DNA of 64,000 bases from an uncultured Desulfovibrio sp. (GCF_902477725.1 NZ_CABSIF010000015.1:1-64000), one strand, 5' to 3'. Shown: positions 51,732-62,138, counted from the first letter of the stretch. Notes: a model not told the origin generated them from the sequence alone. Translations and numbers: made by a program.

Positions 51732-53606
51732 CTACCCGGCCAGTTCTCCCAGCTCTTGCAGACGCTGCTCCGCAAATTCCCAGCGCAGCAGCAGCTCGGT
51801 TTGCTCTGTTTCCAGCGCCACCAGCCGATCTGTGATTTTGGCAAAAGCATCTGGATCGCGGGCGAACAGTTCCGGATCGGCAAGTGTTGCTTCCAGAGTT
51901 TTCTGCTCCTGCTCCAGAGCATCCATACGCTCTGGCAGGGCTTCCAGCTCTTGGCCCAGCTGTTCAAATTCCCGCTGTTCCTTAAAACTGCGCCTGCGGG
52001 GCTTATCCGAGGCGGGGCGCTGGTTTGTGCGGACGAATTTTTCTTCCGGCTTGCGCTCCTGCGCAGGGGTCGAGCGCTGGCGCAGCCAGTCGGTATACGC
52101 ACCAACATACTCGTGCGCCATGCCGTCGCCCTCCAGCGCGATGACGCTGGTGACAAGATTATCCAGAAAACTACGGTCATGGCTGACCACAAGCACGGTG
52201 CCGGAATAATCCGCAATCAGCTCTTCGAGGAGATCAAGGGTTTCCGCATCCAGATCGTTGGTGGGTTCGTCCAGCACCAGCACGTTGGATGGCCGGGTAA
52301 ATAGCTTTGCCAACAGCAGGCGATTGCGCTCGCCGCCGGAGAGCACCTTGACCGGCAGGCGCAGGCGGTCGGGAGTGAAGAGAAAATCCTGTAAATATCC
52401 TGCAACATGGCGCGTGCTGCCGCCTACCGTGACCACGTCGTTGCCCTCGGCAACGCTGTGCATGACGCTGGCTTCCGGGTCGAGCGTTTCGCGTAACTGA
52501 TCGAAATAGCTGATTTCAAGATTGGTACCGAGGCGCACCTCGCCTTCAGTGGGCTGCTGCTCGCCCAGTAGAACGCGGATAAGCGATGTTTTACCCGTAC
52601 CGTTTTCGCCGATCAGGCCCACGCGGTCGCCCCGCTGAATGATTGCGGAAAAATTGCGGATAAGCGGCGGCTGGCCAGGGTAGCCGACTGAAATATTGTC
52701 GGCCTCAATAACCAGCTTGCCCGAGCGACCAGCCTCCTGCGCGGCCATACATACGTTGCCCTGTCTGTCGCGCCGCTCGGCACGCTCGGCCCGCAGAGCC
52801 ACAAGCGCGCGCACCCGGCCCATGTTGCGCGTGCGGCGGGCCTTGATGCCCTGCCGAATCCACACTTCCTCCTGCGCAAGTTTTTTGTCTTGCAGTGCAA
52901 AGGCGCGCTCCTCGGCGGCAAGGCGTTCTTCGCGCCGCTCGGGGTAACGGTCGAATCCACAGGAATAGTTGTGCAGCTTGCCCCGGTCGATCTCCACAAC
53001 ACGCGTAGCAAGGCGCTTGGCAAAGGCCCGGTCATGGCTGACAAAAATCAGGGTGCGGGCCTTGCGCAGCAAAAAATCTTCCAACCAGGTGATGGTGGCG
53101 ATATCCAGATGGTTGGTAGGTTCGTCCAGAATGAGGTCTTCTGAGCAGATCAGCGCCCGCGCCAGAGCCACGCGGCGCTTGGTGCCGCCGGAGAGGGAGG
53201 TAAAATCCGCATCGGGATCCAGCCCCAGATGATTGATGACGGCAAGCACATCCCCGTAGCGCTCCCAGCCGCTGGTCAGCTCAAGGCTGTGCTCGGCCCC
53301 GGCATGTGCGGCGGCAAGGGCCGTGCCCTCCTCGCCCAGGACCTCCGCCACCAGAGAAAAAACCGTGCCGCGCCAGCGTTCCGGCACATCCTGCGGCATC
53401 TGGCCTATGAGCGTGCCGGGGCGGATAATCATGCCGGAATTGGGCTGCATCTGCCCGCCGAGCAGCGCCAGCAGCGATGACTTGCCCGCGCCGTTGCGAC
53501 CCACGAGGCAAAGCCTGTCGCCCACTTCAACCGAAAAATCCGCCGAGTCCAGTAGCGGCTTGCCGCCGAGGTTCAGGGTAACACCCTGCATGCTCAAAAA
53601 TGCCAA
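51732..53606 (-). CDS. uup: ABC-F family ATPase (Uup-type)
   Basis: A 624-residue soluble protein with two ABC ATPase domains and no membrane part. First domain: GRNGAGKSS, LSGGTKRRV and LILDEPTNHLD; second: GENGTGKTS, LSGGERNRL and LVLDEPTNDLD. An interdomain linker rich in Arg and Glu connects them, and the C-terminal 80 residues are a coiled coil, as in Uup, which acts on ribosomes or DNA branch structures. I chose the TTG at 53606, six bases after TTGGAG, because it gives the family-typical start FLSMQGVTLNLGGKPLLD; the open frame goes 100 codons further but lacks homology. Divergent from the hydrolase gene. Confidence 0.88.
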   Translation of the reverse strand: MAFLSMQGVTLNLGGKPLLDSADFSVEVGDRLCLVGRNGAGKSSLLALLGGQMQPNSGMIIRPGTLIGQMPQDVPERWRGTVFSLVAEVLGEEGTALAAAHAGAEHSLELTSGWERYGDVLAVINHLGLDPDADFTSLSGGTKRRVALARALICSEDLILDEPTNHLDIATITWLEDFLLRKARTLIFVSHDRAFAKRLATRVVEIDRGKLHNYSCGFDRYPERREERLAAEERAFALQDKKLAQEEVWIRQGIKARRTRNMGRVRALVALRAERAERRDRQGNVCMAAQEAGRSGKLVIEADNISVGYPGQPPLIRNFSAIIQRGDRVGLIGENGTGKTSLIRVLLGEQQPTEGEVRLGTNLEISYFDQLRETLDPEASVMHSVAEGNDVVTVGGSTRHVAGYLQDFLFTPDRLRLPVKVLSGGERNRLLLAKLFTRPSNVLVLDEPTNDLDAETLDLLEELIADYSGTVLVVSHDRSFLDNLVTSVIALEGDGMAHEYVGAYTDWLRQRSTPAQERKPEEKFVRTNQRPASDKPRRRSFKEQREFEQLGQELEALPERMDALEQEQKTLEATLADPELFARDPDAFAKITDRLVALETEQTELLLRWEFAEQRLQELGELAG

Positions 53607-53916
53607 AATATTCTCCAACGCTGTGATATGATTCTGCCCGGGGCTGCCGCTGCTCTGGGTTGCGGCTGCCCTTCGGATGTGTGCTTTGCGTGCCCTGCAT
53701 ACCGGGCGGCCAACAATGTGCGCAAAAACGCGCTGCACCTGCGCCCCGCAGAGGCGTATCATTACCCCAGCGGCGAAACTGACGCAACGGGCCGCTGACA
53801 AGCCTGTGCGCGGCACATTTCGCACAACACAGATGCTCAGGCGATCTTGTATTGCCCGCACAAAGCGAGTACCCGAAGACATTGCCGGAATTTCACTCAC
53901 TACCACGGACGGGAAT

Positions 53917-54684
53917 ATGCGGAGCGCAAAAATCTTTTGCTGGTGTTTTCTGTTTGTATTTTTTGGTGGATTGGGCCACGCCCTTGCGGGCGATATTCAG
54001 GTTCACGAAGCCACGCAAACGACATCCCAGGGGCCGGTTGCAGTTAAGGCCTTTCTCGCCGCCGGGCAAGGGCCGCACCCGGCTATCATCGTCCTGCACG
54101 GCAGCCAGGGGCTGGATAAATTTCGGGCATTTTATGAGCGCAACGCCACACAGCTCGCCCGCGCGGGTTTTGATACCTATGTGCTGGATTATTATAATGA
54201 GCAGGATGTCGCATGCTCCAAAACTGTGGAAACACGGCGTGCAAATTTTTCAAAGCGCATAGGCGCATGGTCGCAGATGGTCAGCGATGTTGTGACAGAC
54301 GTGCTTGCGCAGGGGCAGAAGGCGCGCCCTGTCGGCATTGTGGGCTTCTCTCAGGGGGGATATCTGGGCACATCCGTAGCCAGCAAGGATACAAGAATCG
54401 CGGCGCTGGTTGTGTATTACGGCGGCATCCCCGCTCAACGCAGGGCTGACGGCAAGCTCCCCATTACCCACATGCCGCCCCTGCTGGAACTGCACGGCGA
54501 TGCGGATACCGTTGTGCCCATGGAAAGAGGCAAGGAACTGGTGGAACTGACCCGTAGCCTTGGGCAAACCGCGGAGATGGTCATCTACCCCGGCGCGGGG
54601 CACGGCTTTAACCGCTCTGCCGCCACAGACGCGGAGCAGCGGACGCTGGAGTTTTTTCAGCGGGTGCTGATGGGCAAACGGTAA
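53917..54684 (+). CDS. Exported dienelactone-hydrolase-family protein
   Basis: A 255-residue protein with a signal peptide (IFCWCFLFVFFGGLGHALAG). The hydrolase fold has GFSQGGYLG as nucleophile elbow with Ser (Cys in classical dienelactone hydrolase), ELHGDADTVVP for the acid and GAGHGFN for the histidine. It is likely a periplasmic esterase or carboxylesterase; substrate unknown. Start ATG 53917 begins exactly at the signal peptide; upstream codons are in the gap to the ABC-F gene. Confidence 0.82.
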   Translation: MRSAKIFCWCFLFVFFGGLGHALAGDIQVHEATQTTSQGPVAVKAFLAAGQGPHPAIIVLHGSQGLDKFRAFYERNATQLARAGFDTYVLDYYNEQDVACSKTVETRRANFSKRIGAWSQMVSDVVTDVLAQGQKARPVGIVGFSQGGYLGTSVASKDTRIAALVVYYGGIPAQRRADGKLPITHMPPLLELHGDADTVVPMERGKELVELTRSLGQTAEMVIYPGAGHGFNRSAATDAEQRTLEFFQRVLMGKR

Positions 54685-54963
54685 AGGGAGTCCGATAGTT
54701 AGTGCCGTGGGACGCCACAGATAACTACCAGAAGAAATTTTCACCTAAAGAGCCTGCCGCCAGATGTTAACCACTTGGCGGTGATTATTGAATCTGCGGT
54801 TCTGTCGGAATCTGTTCGGAGGCATGAGGCCAAGGCCAGTAGGCAACTCTGGACATTTTAGCACATGAGGGGGGGGTGATACCGCAGCCTGCCCTTATGT
54901 TTTTATGCAACAGGGCACAACGAACATGATGGGGAACTGGCAAACATGATTCGTATTTGCGGG
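54685..54963. other. Intergenic region at the edge of the accessory segment
   Basis: About 280 bases with no supported gene or hairpin with a T-run. GC-rich DNA of the core gives way here to the AT-richer DNA that continues to about 62 kb, so this may be a junction. No direct repeat or tRNA was seen that would mark an insertion site. Confidence 0.4.
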
Positions 54964-55572
54964 TTAGGGCTTTTTTGCCGTGCCGTAGCGAAAAACGCCG
55001 CGCTCCATAATAATGAGATCAGAAAAGCTGCTTTCTTTCAAAATTTCCTCTGTGCGACGGTTGAGGTTGCATCCGTCGGCAATTCGTGTCCATGAGCCAT
55101 TAGCAAAGTCAAAAATTTTACCGGCCCGCGCTCCTTTGGGCCGCACATGCTCAATGAAAATGAACAGGCCGCCCGGCTTGAGTACCCGCTGTATTTCGCA
55201 CATGCTTTTTTCAATATCCGCAGTGCAAAAAAGCAGCGTGGCGACCACGGTGTCAAACTGCCCTTCTGCAAAAGGCATTTTTTCAACATTGCCCTGATAA
55301 AACGTAAAATTCTTCCCAGCCCGCCGTTCAAGCTCCGGTGAGCACTGGCGATCCAACCCTGTCAGGCTACGTATCTTTGCAGGATTATAATATTGAAGGT
55401 TGACTCCGGTCCCTATCCCTGCTTCAAGCACATCGCCATAGGCACTGAGCATTATTGCTGAACGCATTTTCTTCAATACCCACGCCTCTAAGGGCATCAT
55501 GGCAATATCGTATATGTTCATGCCCGATTCCATTTGTATAACATGGTGAGGGTGGGATTCGAAAAACATCAT
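54964..55572 (-). CDS. Class I SAM-dependent methyltransferase (UbiE/Methyltransf_11 type)
   Basis: A 202-residue protein with motif I VLEAGIGTGVNLQYY, acidic residue in LTGLDRQ, FTFYQGNVEKMPFAEGQFD and the post-motif RVLKPGGLFIFIEH. The family methylates small molecules, quinones or lipids; the substrate is unknown. ATGs at 55572 and 55569, with a third at MNIYD (55518) where similarity seems to begin, so the start is uncertain. It follows the large NTPase gene on the same strand after a 233-base AT-rich gap; functional linkage is not proven. Confidence 0.82.
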   Translation of the reverse strand: MMFFESHPHHVIQMESGMNIYDIAMMPLEAWVLKKMRSAIMLSAYGDVLEAGIGTGVNLQYYNPAKIRSLTGLDRQCSPELERRAGKNFTFYQGNVEKMPFAEGQFDTVVATLLFCTADIEKSMCEIQRVLKPGGLFIFIEHVRPKGARAGKIFDFANGSWTRIADGCNLNRRTEEILKESSFSDLIIMERGVFRYGTAKKP

Positions 55573-55805
55573 AATAGCCTGGAATAAAACAGATATATTT
55601 TAATATATAAATTAATGTCCGGTTTTGTATCCGACTAGCATGCATTAAAAAAATTTCATTGAATAAATTTTCCGTTATTTTTGAGACTTCCAGAACATGC
55701 AGAATAAATTGACGAAATTTTATTAATGTTAACATCAAAACTTCTTCGCAATTTGCTACACACTTCAGACGTTGGAAATCCACTAAGACTGATATTCACG
55801 ACCAG

Positions 55806-58800
55806 TCAACATTCAACGGTAAATATCAACTCTTCAGTCCTATGCTTGCTATAGGAGTCTTCTGATAAAAGCACTATAGCTTTGCATACATACAAACAAT
55901 TTTCTTCCTTACTGACATCCTTAAAACAGTTTGTGCTATTCTTTTTATTTAAAACTGTAAATGTTCCGCATAACGACCTGATACTGTTGAAATGAACAGG
56001 CTTCCATCCATTATACCAAAACGACGAAAACCCGATGTCAGCATCCTCGATTGAATAACAAAACACCCCGTTCTTAGATTGGCCAACAACTTTCTTATCA
56101 CCAATGTTACAATTAGGGATGTAAAGCCCTCTTGCTTCAAGATCAGAATACCAATGACCATATCTCAGAAGTGGGAATGGAACAACGGCCAAAGGAACTC
56201 CTCCCTGCTTGTCATCTTCATTCAACTCATAAGATAGTTTATTTTCAAGAAACAATCCTACGCTGATACTTTCTGAACGTTCATAAATTCTTATTTCTGA
56301 AGCGAGTTTTGAAGCAGTCACCATTTTTACAACAGTCAAATCTATTGCTTGATTCTCATCTAGCTCTATTGGAAATGATAGAGCTAACAAGTCTAGCGAA
56401 CCATTATCTTTAGAAAAGTTAAACAACAATTTCTTAATGTATTCAGATATATTTGCCTGACTTGGCAATACTCCTTTCTCCCATTGGAGCAGCCAACCTG
56501 GTTTTTGGGGGCGTATCCCAATATATGCGGGCTCGATCGGCAACGCCGCAATTGAAAGATGAGAAGCATAAGCATCGGGCATCTTGTAATAGATTTTAGC
56601 CAGATCCAATGTGCGCAAATACGCGGAACGCCCCCTATGGCTTGCCTGTGTATAGAACTGTCCGGTGGATCTAGCCCTATCGCGCCCAACAAAATAGTCA
56701 ACTTGGGTCTCAGATGTCGGTTGATACTTAAATGTATTGTTCCATTCGCTTATGTAATGCAACGTAAATGGGAAACCAGTTCTTTGCTCCTCTCTCTTAA
56801 GGTTTGATTGATACAAAAGAGGCACATGTGACCCCTGAAAATAGTTATAACGATTGTTGTCGCCGCCGAAATCAATATCCGACCCCAATGGATATGCATA
56901 GGCCCCCAAATTTACAGGGTTTGCTATTAAATTTGATAAGAGCAAGTCCGACAACAACGACCTTGCTTTAATACTTTTTCCTAGATCTTTCGGTGGGACA
57001 TATCCATTGTGCTTAGCAAAGAGGAATACGCATAACACTTCTACGCACTCCGATTCTTGGCACCTATGAGCAAGGTCTTCTATCAAAAAAGCTTCAATCG
57101 TTGGGTGGTGATCAACCAGTAGCTGAGATATCTGCTCCATCACTAAGAGCTTGATTGTGGGTATCGGTAGCTTTAACCTCGAAACTAAACACTTCGCTAA
57201 AGCATCTTCGTTGGAATCATCGTTATGCCAGTCCCAGCGTGGGGTAGGAAGTTGAAGGTTACGTACACTTTCTTCTAGACTATCAACCATCGCTGATGCC
57301 AATTGAAAAGCCTCTTCTATCCTACCACAATGCGCGAATAAATAAACAAATTTATCATTTGGTACAATATAACGGCTGAACTTATCACGCCAATCATTTG
57401 AGCGAATAGTCGTTAATCTAATAAAATCATCAATTTTATTGCCGTATTGCTCTATAACAATGTTAATCCGCTTGATACTGTTTTCAGAACTTTCGCACCA
57501 CTCAGACCAACCCTCCATAGCATTATGAGCGGCGACCAGTAGATCAAAAGCTTTAGTTTTACCTATAAGCTTACGGTGACTTGCATAAAGCAAATCTAAC
57601 AAGCATTTTTTATCGTCAAAGTTTTTAACCAATGTCTGGGTCAGTGGCACCAGCTGTTTTAGCAAATTTAACTCTTGGCCTTGCTCTACCCAGAAGAAAT
57701 ACCAGGACTTCCAAAATTCTGCGGTGCTGAATTTACCTTTCAACGTAGCAACAAGATCCATGTATTTCTCAGGCGGAAAGTCCATTGGATGGACATTGAT
57801 CTTTTCACCAAAATCATCCGCTTCCATTTGATCTTCATCCGTAGGTTTACCGAGTTTAACTCCTAAAATTGTTTCTATTCTTTTACTTATTTCAGTTGCA
57901 TGTTCATCATTGTCAGCAATACCTAAGGATATTTTTTGGTTGCATTCCGAATGCAATCCAGTGAGGTATAATCTCTTTAAAATCGGGGAAGACAGGCTAG
58001 ATACTTCAATAAGTTTCTCAATTGTATCCTCAGCGTAATACCATTCGCCATCTTTTAGCTCCTGATCGTACTTAGATGCAGCTGTCTGTGGACTCAACTT
58101 AGCTAGTATTGACGAAACGGAATGCTTCGAATGCCGAGTTTCGTCTCCATCAGTAAACTTTGAGATATTTAAGATGATAGGGGATATTCGTTTTAAAAGC
58201 TTCATAGCAGCATTTGAATCAACGCCAGAAAGATAATCTAACGCATTCAATACTTCAAAGATCGTTGAGTCTTTGTGATGTCCATATCCAAGCACAAAAT
58301 CCCAAGTTTTTCGCAGACATTCCTGAAATAGCTCAGCAAATCCAGATTGAAAAGCAAGCTGTGCAAGTTCAAGGTACGAATTTGATTTCTCAATTGTTTC
58401 TTCTAACTTGTTCGATAAACGGGCCAGCTCCTGACGGATTAGCAATTCTATTGAACTTTCACTCAGAATTTGAAGCCCACACTCTTTACACCATGACCTT
58501 AGCAACTCAACATTACACAAGTTACTATCAATAACACTTTTCAATTCATTGTACGCTATTTTCGATCTGGTAGTTACCAAGTGACAATCTGTTGCTATTT
58601 GAATCCAATCTCGTCTCAAAATTATATTCGCCCTTCGCGTTTTCCAATGAACTTCATCTAAAATGGGCTCAAGTGGGAAAAAAGAACAGACCAAATCAAA
58701 ATTTAACGTGTTGCCGGAAATCAACTCTTCTGCTGCAATATCTGCTAATTCATTTAGAAAATCATATTGCATGGAGATATCAGCTCTATCGTCCGATGTT

Positions 58801-61583
58801 GCACTGACCGAAACCCAAGAGTAATCACCAGCCGCACTTAACCTAACGCATAGAGAAGAGAAAAACCATCTATGATAGCTATCCGTGGTTTCAACTCTAA
58901 ATTTTTGAAGGGAGTTATCATCACAATAATAAGTTATAACTTGTCCAATTTTTTTTTCAGCAAAGATACTCAGAAAATTAAATAATGGTTGAGAAAAACA
59001 AACACTATACTTAGGGTGGCATCTAATATCTGCTTCCTCGACAATACTTAATCTAATTGCATCAAGTTCTAACTGCTCAGCCCGAGTTGAATTATCAGCC
59101 AAGCAACTCCTAGCCCTTAAGAGCAGATCAAGGTCACGCTTTGCAAGACAGGCACTCCTAAAGTTCGAAAAATATGATTCAGGCCAATTGGGAAAAATAT
59201 TAGCATCAAAAATAGTATCATAGTTAAGTTGGTCAGTTAGCGTGCCAGCACGAATAAGCACAGAAGTTTCTGTGTCATCATTTTGTGAATGCTTAGAAGA
59301 CAATAGTTTAATTTTAGCTCGGTATCGTTGTAACGCTTTCCCCGCAATTAGAGTAGCTTCACCGACTTGTTCTCTGGCCCATAGCACAATAGACAATATT
59401 GACAATTCTATTGGCGAATATTCATTTTGCCCCGAAAGCAACTCATTTAAAGCCATCTCACTGGAACCTATCAGAGAAAATATCTTGAGATTGGTTGGAT
59501 CCCACGTCTGAAACTCTGGACCATTAATGAGCCGAGTCTTCAGTTCTCTATGCCGATAGGCTTCAGCGTAACTTCCCTCTTCAAATGCGTACGCTTCGGC
59601 TTCGGATAGTAAACGTATGCATGATTGGGGCGGCATTCCTTCAATCAGCCGGTCGAGCAGCCAATCTCTGGTAAGCCCTTGCCGCAGAAATTTTGACTCA
59701 CCAGCTCTTGCCAAACAGGACCACAGCCAATTATTTTTTAAATGCACGGGAGCCTTCAATTTTAACCAATCGCATACCCTTGGCAACAATGCATTTATTC
59801 GTTCTTGATGCTCATTCTGATTCCGGACAAAAACCACCAAACTTTCATGGAATGGCCTAACCCCAGACATCCCTTCCGACAACATATGTGCAACTTTATC
59901 AACACTGGGGGCATAGCTATGTTCATCCCCAACAACTTCGCTAATGACTGCTCTCGACCAAGCGAACTGAAATCCACTACAGAGATGTAATACATCCTTC
60001 TGCTTGTAATTCAAATTTCTCCATAGCTCTGCATAGTAAGCAATAATATCACCATCCGTACACGGAGGAAGTTTTCCAATTTCCCATGAAGAAAGTGGAA
60101 GCGCCCGCTGTGAAAGATATTCAGATGAATAAATTACATGTAGAGGATAACCCTTTGTGAGTTCCAACAATGCACTCGAGCTATTCTTGATTTCTTCCTC
60201 TAGGTATTCCTCTTGGGAATTTAAAAATAGCCGACCGAACTTTACTTGTTTTTTTAAAAATTCGAATATTGAATTTCCAGACATCTCAGGCAACCAGCGC
60301 CAATCATCCTTCGGTGAATATCTAAGCAGTAAGCTGGGTAACAATCCGTCATCAACGGGTTGAGTTCCAAAAATTAAAACCAAATTATCTGTTGCTGGCA
60401 GTAATTGCCGAAATAATTCATCCAGGGGAGTCTTGTCTTTCGCATTGTCGCGCCAGACATGGTCTAGTCCGTCAACCATAACCACAAAAGGTTTTTTTGC
60501 ACTTTTGTAGTACTTAGCGCAGGTTAATAATGCTTCACGCAGGTTTTCTGGCTTCGATGTGTCCGCATAAGCATTTTGGTGAAAAATTTTTATCTGATAT
60601 AATAGAGATTCCGCTACGATTCTAGGGGTTAGTCTGTCTTCAGTACTATCGTTTAATGACAAAAAATAATGATGCCGAACTAACGGGATTTCCTTCTCCT
60701 CAAGGGCGGTGCACAAAAAAGATAAGTACGTGCTTTTACCAGCACCAGGCTTACCCGTTAAGGTAATAACTTCTCCTTCCGAAGCTGCAATTTGGGCAAC
60801 CAGTTTATCATGGAAATCAGTATTCGGCAGACAATATCCTGTAGGTATTGAGAATTTTTCAGGAATAGGCTCAGGCCTTTTCGGTGACAAAACCTCTCTA
60901 ACGTGATGAAGATAAATCCAACCGTCTTCAGGAGGGTTTCCCTCAAACATCGCCCATTCTCGTGCTCTAGATATAAGCCTTTCAACACCGGATTCATTAG
61001 ATTGCTTTAGCAGCTCAGATCGAACCATGCGCTCTACCGTACGGTAATCACCATCGCTGTGTTGAATCGTCAATTTAGCAAATAGAAGCTTACAAGCTTC
61101 TATATTTCCCAATTGACGGACAATTTCTTTTCTATTTTCTTCGTCGATTTCAGTGAAGTTTATCACAGACGCACAAAGGCAAGATTCTATCAACCTATCT
61201 GGGCGTTTATTTGTTAGAAGAACAACTTCCCCTAATCTTTCAGGCGACACTTGTGAAATAGCATCATATATTTTTTTGAGAATAGAACGAGACTTGCTCG
61301 TTTTACCTGAAACCTTTAACAACCAATCCCACGTAAGCCTGTTTTCATCCTTCTCTGGAGAGGGAGTAAATTTGACTTGCCAAAAGTCAACAATTCCATC
61401 TGCACGTTCAAAAATGATATCATCAATACCCCTTGGAGCTTTATTGCTTTCATCATCAGCTTCAAAAGCCGCTCTAATATATTTAGAAGGACTTTGTAGC
61501 CACTCAGCAAGAAGCCTTACGCCATGTAAGGTTTGATAATCATAGCCCGTATATATAATTGCAGAGTTTTTAATTTTCATCAT
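55806..61583 (-). CDS. Giant STAND/NACHT-like NTPase with N-terminal Cap4-like nuclease domain (Avs-type antiphage candidate)
   Basis: A single 1925-residue frame. Residues 10-210 look like a DUF4297/Cap4-type nuclease: GYDYQTLHGVRLL (13-25), then Glu41, IDD (53-55) and WQVK (68-71), a PD-(D/E)xK-like set. Residues 265-480 are a P-loop NTPase: Walker A GKPGAGKST (277-285), Walker B VVMVDGLD (367-374) and a sensor-like LVLIFGTQP (401-409). The remaining 1400 residues are mainly helical up to about 1600, as in solenoid sensors, then more mixed. This order is that of Avs (AVAST) proteins, above all the Cap4-bearing Avs3, in which the C-terminus recognises a phage protein and triggers DNA cutting. 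Base use is far more AT-rich than the flanks, which indicates transfer. Which Avs class it belongs to, or whether it is new, cannot be settled by eye. Confidence 0.82.
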   Translation of the reverse strand: MMKIKNSAIIYTGYDYQTLHGVRLLAEWLQSPSKYIRAAFEADDESNKAPRGIDDIIFERADGIVDFWQVKFTPSPEKDENRLTWDWLLKVSGKTSKSRSILKKIYDAISQVSPERLGEVVLLTNKRPDRLIESCLCASVINFTEIDEENRKEIVRQLGNIEACKLLFAKLTIQHSDGDYRTVERMVRSELLKQSNESGVERLISRAREWAMFEGNPPEDGWIYLHHVREVLSPKRPEPIPEKFSIPTGYCLPNTDFHDKLVAQIAASEGEVITLTGKPGAGKSTYLSFLCTALEEKEIPLVRHHYFLSLNDSTEDRLTPRIVAESLLYQIKIFHQNAYADTSKPENLREALLTCAKYYKSAKKPFVVMVDGLDHVWRDNAKDKTPLDELFRQLLPATDNLVLIFGTQPVDDGLLPSLLLRYSPKDDWRWLPEMSGNSIFEFLKKQVKFGRLFLNSQEEYLEEEIKNSSSALLELTKGYPLHVIYSSEYLSQRALPLSSWEIGKLPPCTDGDIIAYYAELWRNLNYKQKDVLHLCSGFQFAWSRAVISEVVGDEHSYAPSVDKVAHMLSEGMSGVRPFHESLVVFVRNQNEHQERINALLPRVCDWLKLKAPVHLKNNWLWSCLARAGESKFLRQGLTRDWLLDRLIEGMPPQSCIRLLSEAEAYAFEEGSYAEAYRHRELKTRLINGPEFQTWDPTNLKIFSLIGSSEMALNELLSGQNEYSPIELSILSIVLWAREQVGEATLIAGKALQRYRAKIKLLSSKHSQNDDTETSVLIRAGTLTDQLNYDTIFDANIFPNWPESYFSNFRSACLAKRDLDLLLRARSCLADNSTRAEQLELDAIRLSIVEEADIRCHPKYSVCFSQPLFNFLSIFAEKKIGQVITYYCDDNSLQKFRVETTDSYHRWFFSSLCVRLSAAGDYSWVSVSATSDDRADISMQYDFLNELADIAAEELISGNTLNFDLVCSFFPLEPILDEVHWKTRRANIILRRDWIQIATDCHLVTTRSKIAYNELKSVIDSNLCNVELLRSWCKECGLQILSESSIELLIRQELARLSNKLEETIEKSNSYLELAQLAFQSGFAELFQECLRKTWDFVLGYGHHKDSTIFEVLNALDYLSGVDSNAAMKLLKRISPIILNISKFTDGDETRHSKHSVSSILAKLSPQTAASKYDQELKDGEWYYAEDTIEKLIEVSSLSSPILKRLYLTGLHSECNQKISLGIADNDEHATEISKRIETILGVKLGKPTDEDQMEADDFGEKINVHPMDFPPEKYMDLVATLKGKFSTAEFWKSWYFFWVEQGQELNLLKQLVPLTQTLVKNFDDKKCLLDLLYASHRKLIGKTKAFDLLVAAHNAMEGWSEWCESSENSIKRINIVIEQYGNKIDDFIRLTTIRSNDWRDKFSRYIVPNDKFVYLFAHCGRIEEAFQLASAMVDSLEESVRNLQLPTPRWDWHNDDSNEDALAKCLVSRLKLPIPTIKLLVMEQISQLLVDHHPTIEAFLIEDLAHRCQESECVEVLCVFLFAKHNGYVPPKDLGKSIKARSLLSDLLLSNLIANPVNLGAYAYPLGSDIDFGGDNNRYNYFQGSHVPLLYQSNLKREEQRTGFPFTLHYISEWNNTFKYQPTSETQVDYFVGRDRARSTGQFYTQASHRGRSAYLRTLDLAKIYYKMPDAYASHLSIAALPIEPAYIGIRPQKPGWLLQWEKGVLPSQANISEYIKKLLFNFSKDNGSLDLLALSFPIELDENQAIDLTVVKMVTASKLASEIRIYERSESISVGLFLENKLSYELNEDDKQGGVPLAVVPFPLLRYGHWYSDLEARGLYIPNCNIGDKKVVGQSKNGVFCYSIEDADIGFSSFWYNGWKPVHFNSIRSLCGTFTVLNKKNSTNCFKDVSKEENCLYVCKAIVLLSEDSYSKHRTEELIFTVEC

Positions 61584-61799
61584 CGCTATGTTCTCATTGC
61601 GGTAAAGATCTATCTCTAGGATTGACCGTTAGTTATATCTATTGGCGTGCCCATCTCTTTGAATTTTTCATCGGGTAGCCTCTCCAATTTCGATATCCAG
61701 TCAACTTCAAAACCACCAAAAATACTACGCATTCAAAATCTCAAACTGGTAAACATCAACACTAAAAAAGCGGATTCTAAGGCACCCTCTCTTGGAATT

Positions 61800-61886
61800 T
61801 CAGTCCATTAACTCAGCCCAAAACGATGCTACAATTTCACCAGTTAGAACAAGTGCGGCAACCGATAAATAAATAATACTTTTCAT
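61800..61886 (-). CDS. Possible 28-residue hydrophobic peptide upstream of the NTPase gene
   Basis: MKSIIYLSVAALVLTG followed by EIVASFWAELMD and a stop. One hydrophobic helix with a Lys near the start resembles small membrane peptides. There is no strong ribosome-binding site; a short palindrome (GTAAG-AAG-CTTAC) overlaps the start region. It may equally be a remnant of a longer gene or chance. The rest of the 555-base gap at 61584-62138 shows nothing else apart from the hipBA operator. Confidence 0.25.
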   Translation of the reverse strand: MKSIIYLSVAALVLTGEIVASFWAELMD

Positions 61887-62099
61887 GTAAGAAGCTTACA
61901 GCCATAATTACTTCCATTCAAGACAATGATTACCATAGTTTGCTATGCGCATTCATTTTAATGATATTCCATTGAAGAGATTCAAAACCTCAACGGGTTA
62001 TCCTGCTCTCGGTGAGATGCTGCCCCGATCTCGCTCGGCGGGGCTGGTGTTGATGTTAGAGAGTGAGTTCCCCCATCTGCCAGTTGTTATCATCTCATA

Positions 62100-62119
62100 T
62101 TTTAGCTATTATACTAAAA
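62100..62119. promoter_or_regulatory. Inverted-repeat operator of the hipBA operon
   Basis: TTTTAG-N8-CTAAAA, 20 bases before the hipB start. The half-site/eight-base-spacer layout equals that of the E. coli HipB operator (TATCC-N8-GGATA). In addition AGCTATTAT occurs twice (62104 and 62132), the second overlapping the hipB start codon. Confidence 0.6.
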
Positions 62120-62138
62120 AATACAAATAAGAGCTATT

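Noticed and set aside
61945..62130. 61-codon frame just upstream of hipB
   Set aside because: It crosses the hipBA operator, has no ribosome-binding site and contains no domain signature.
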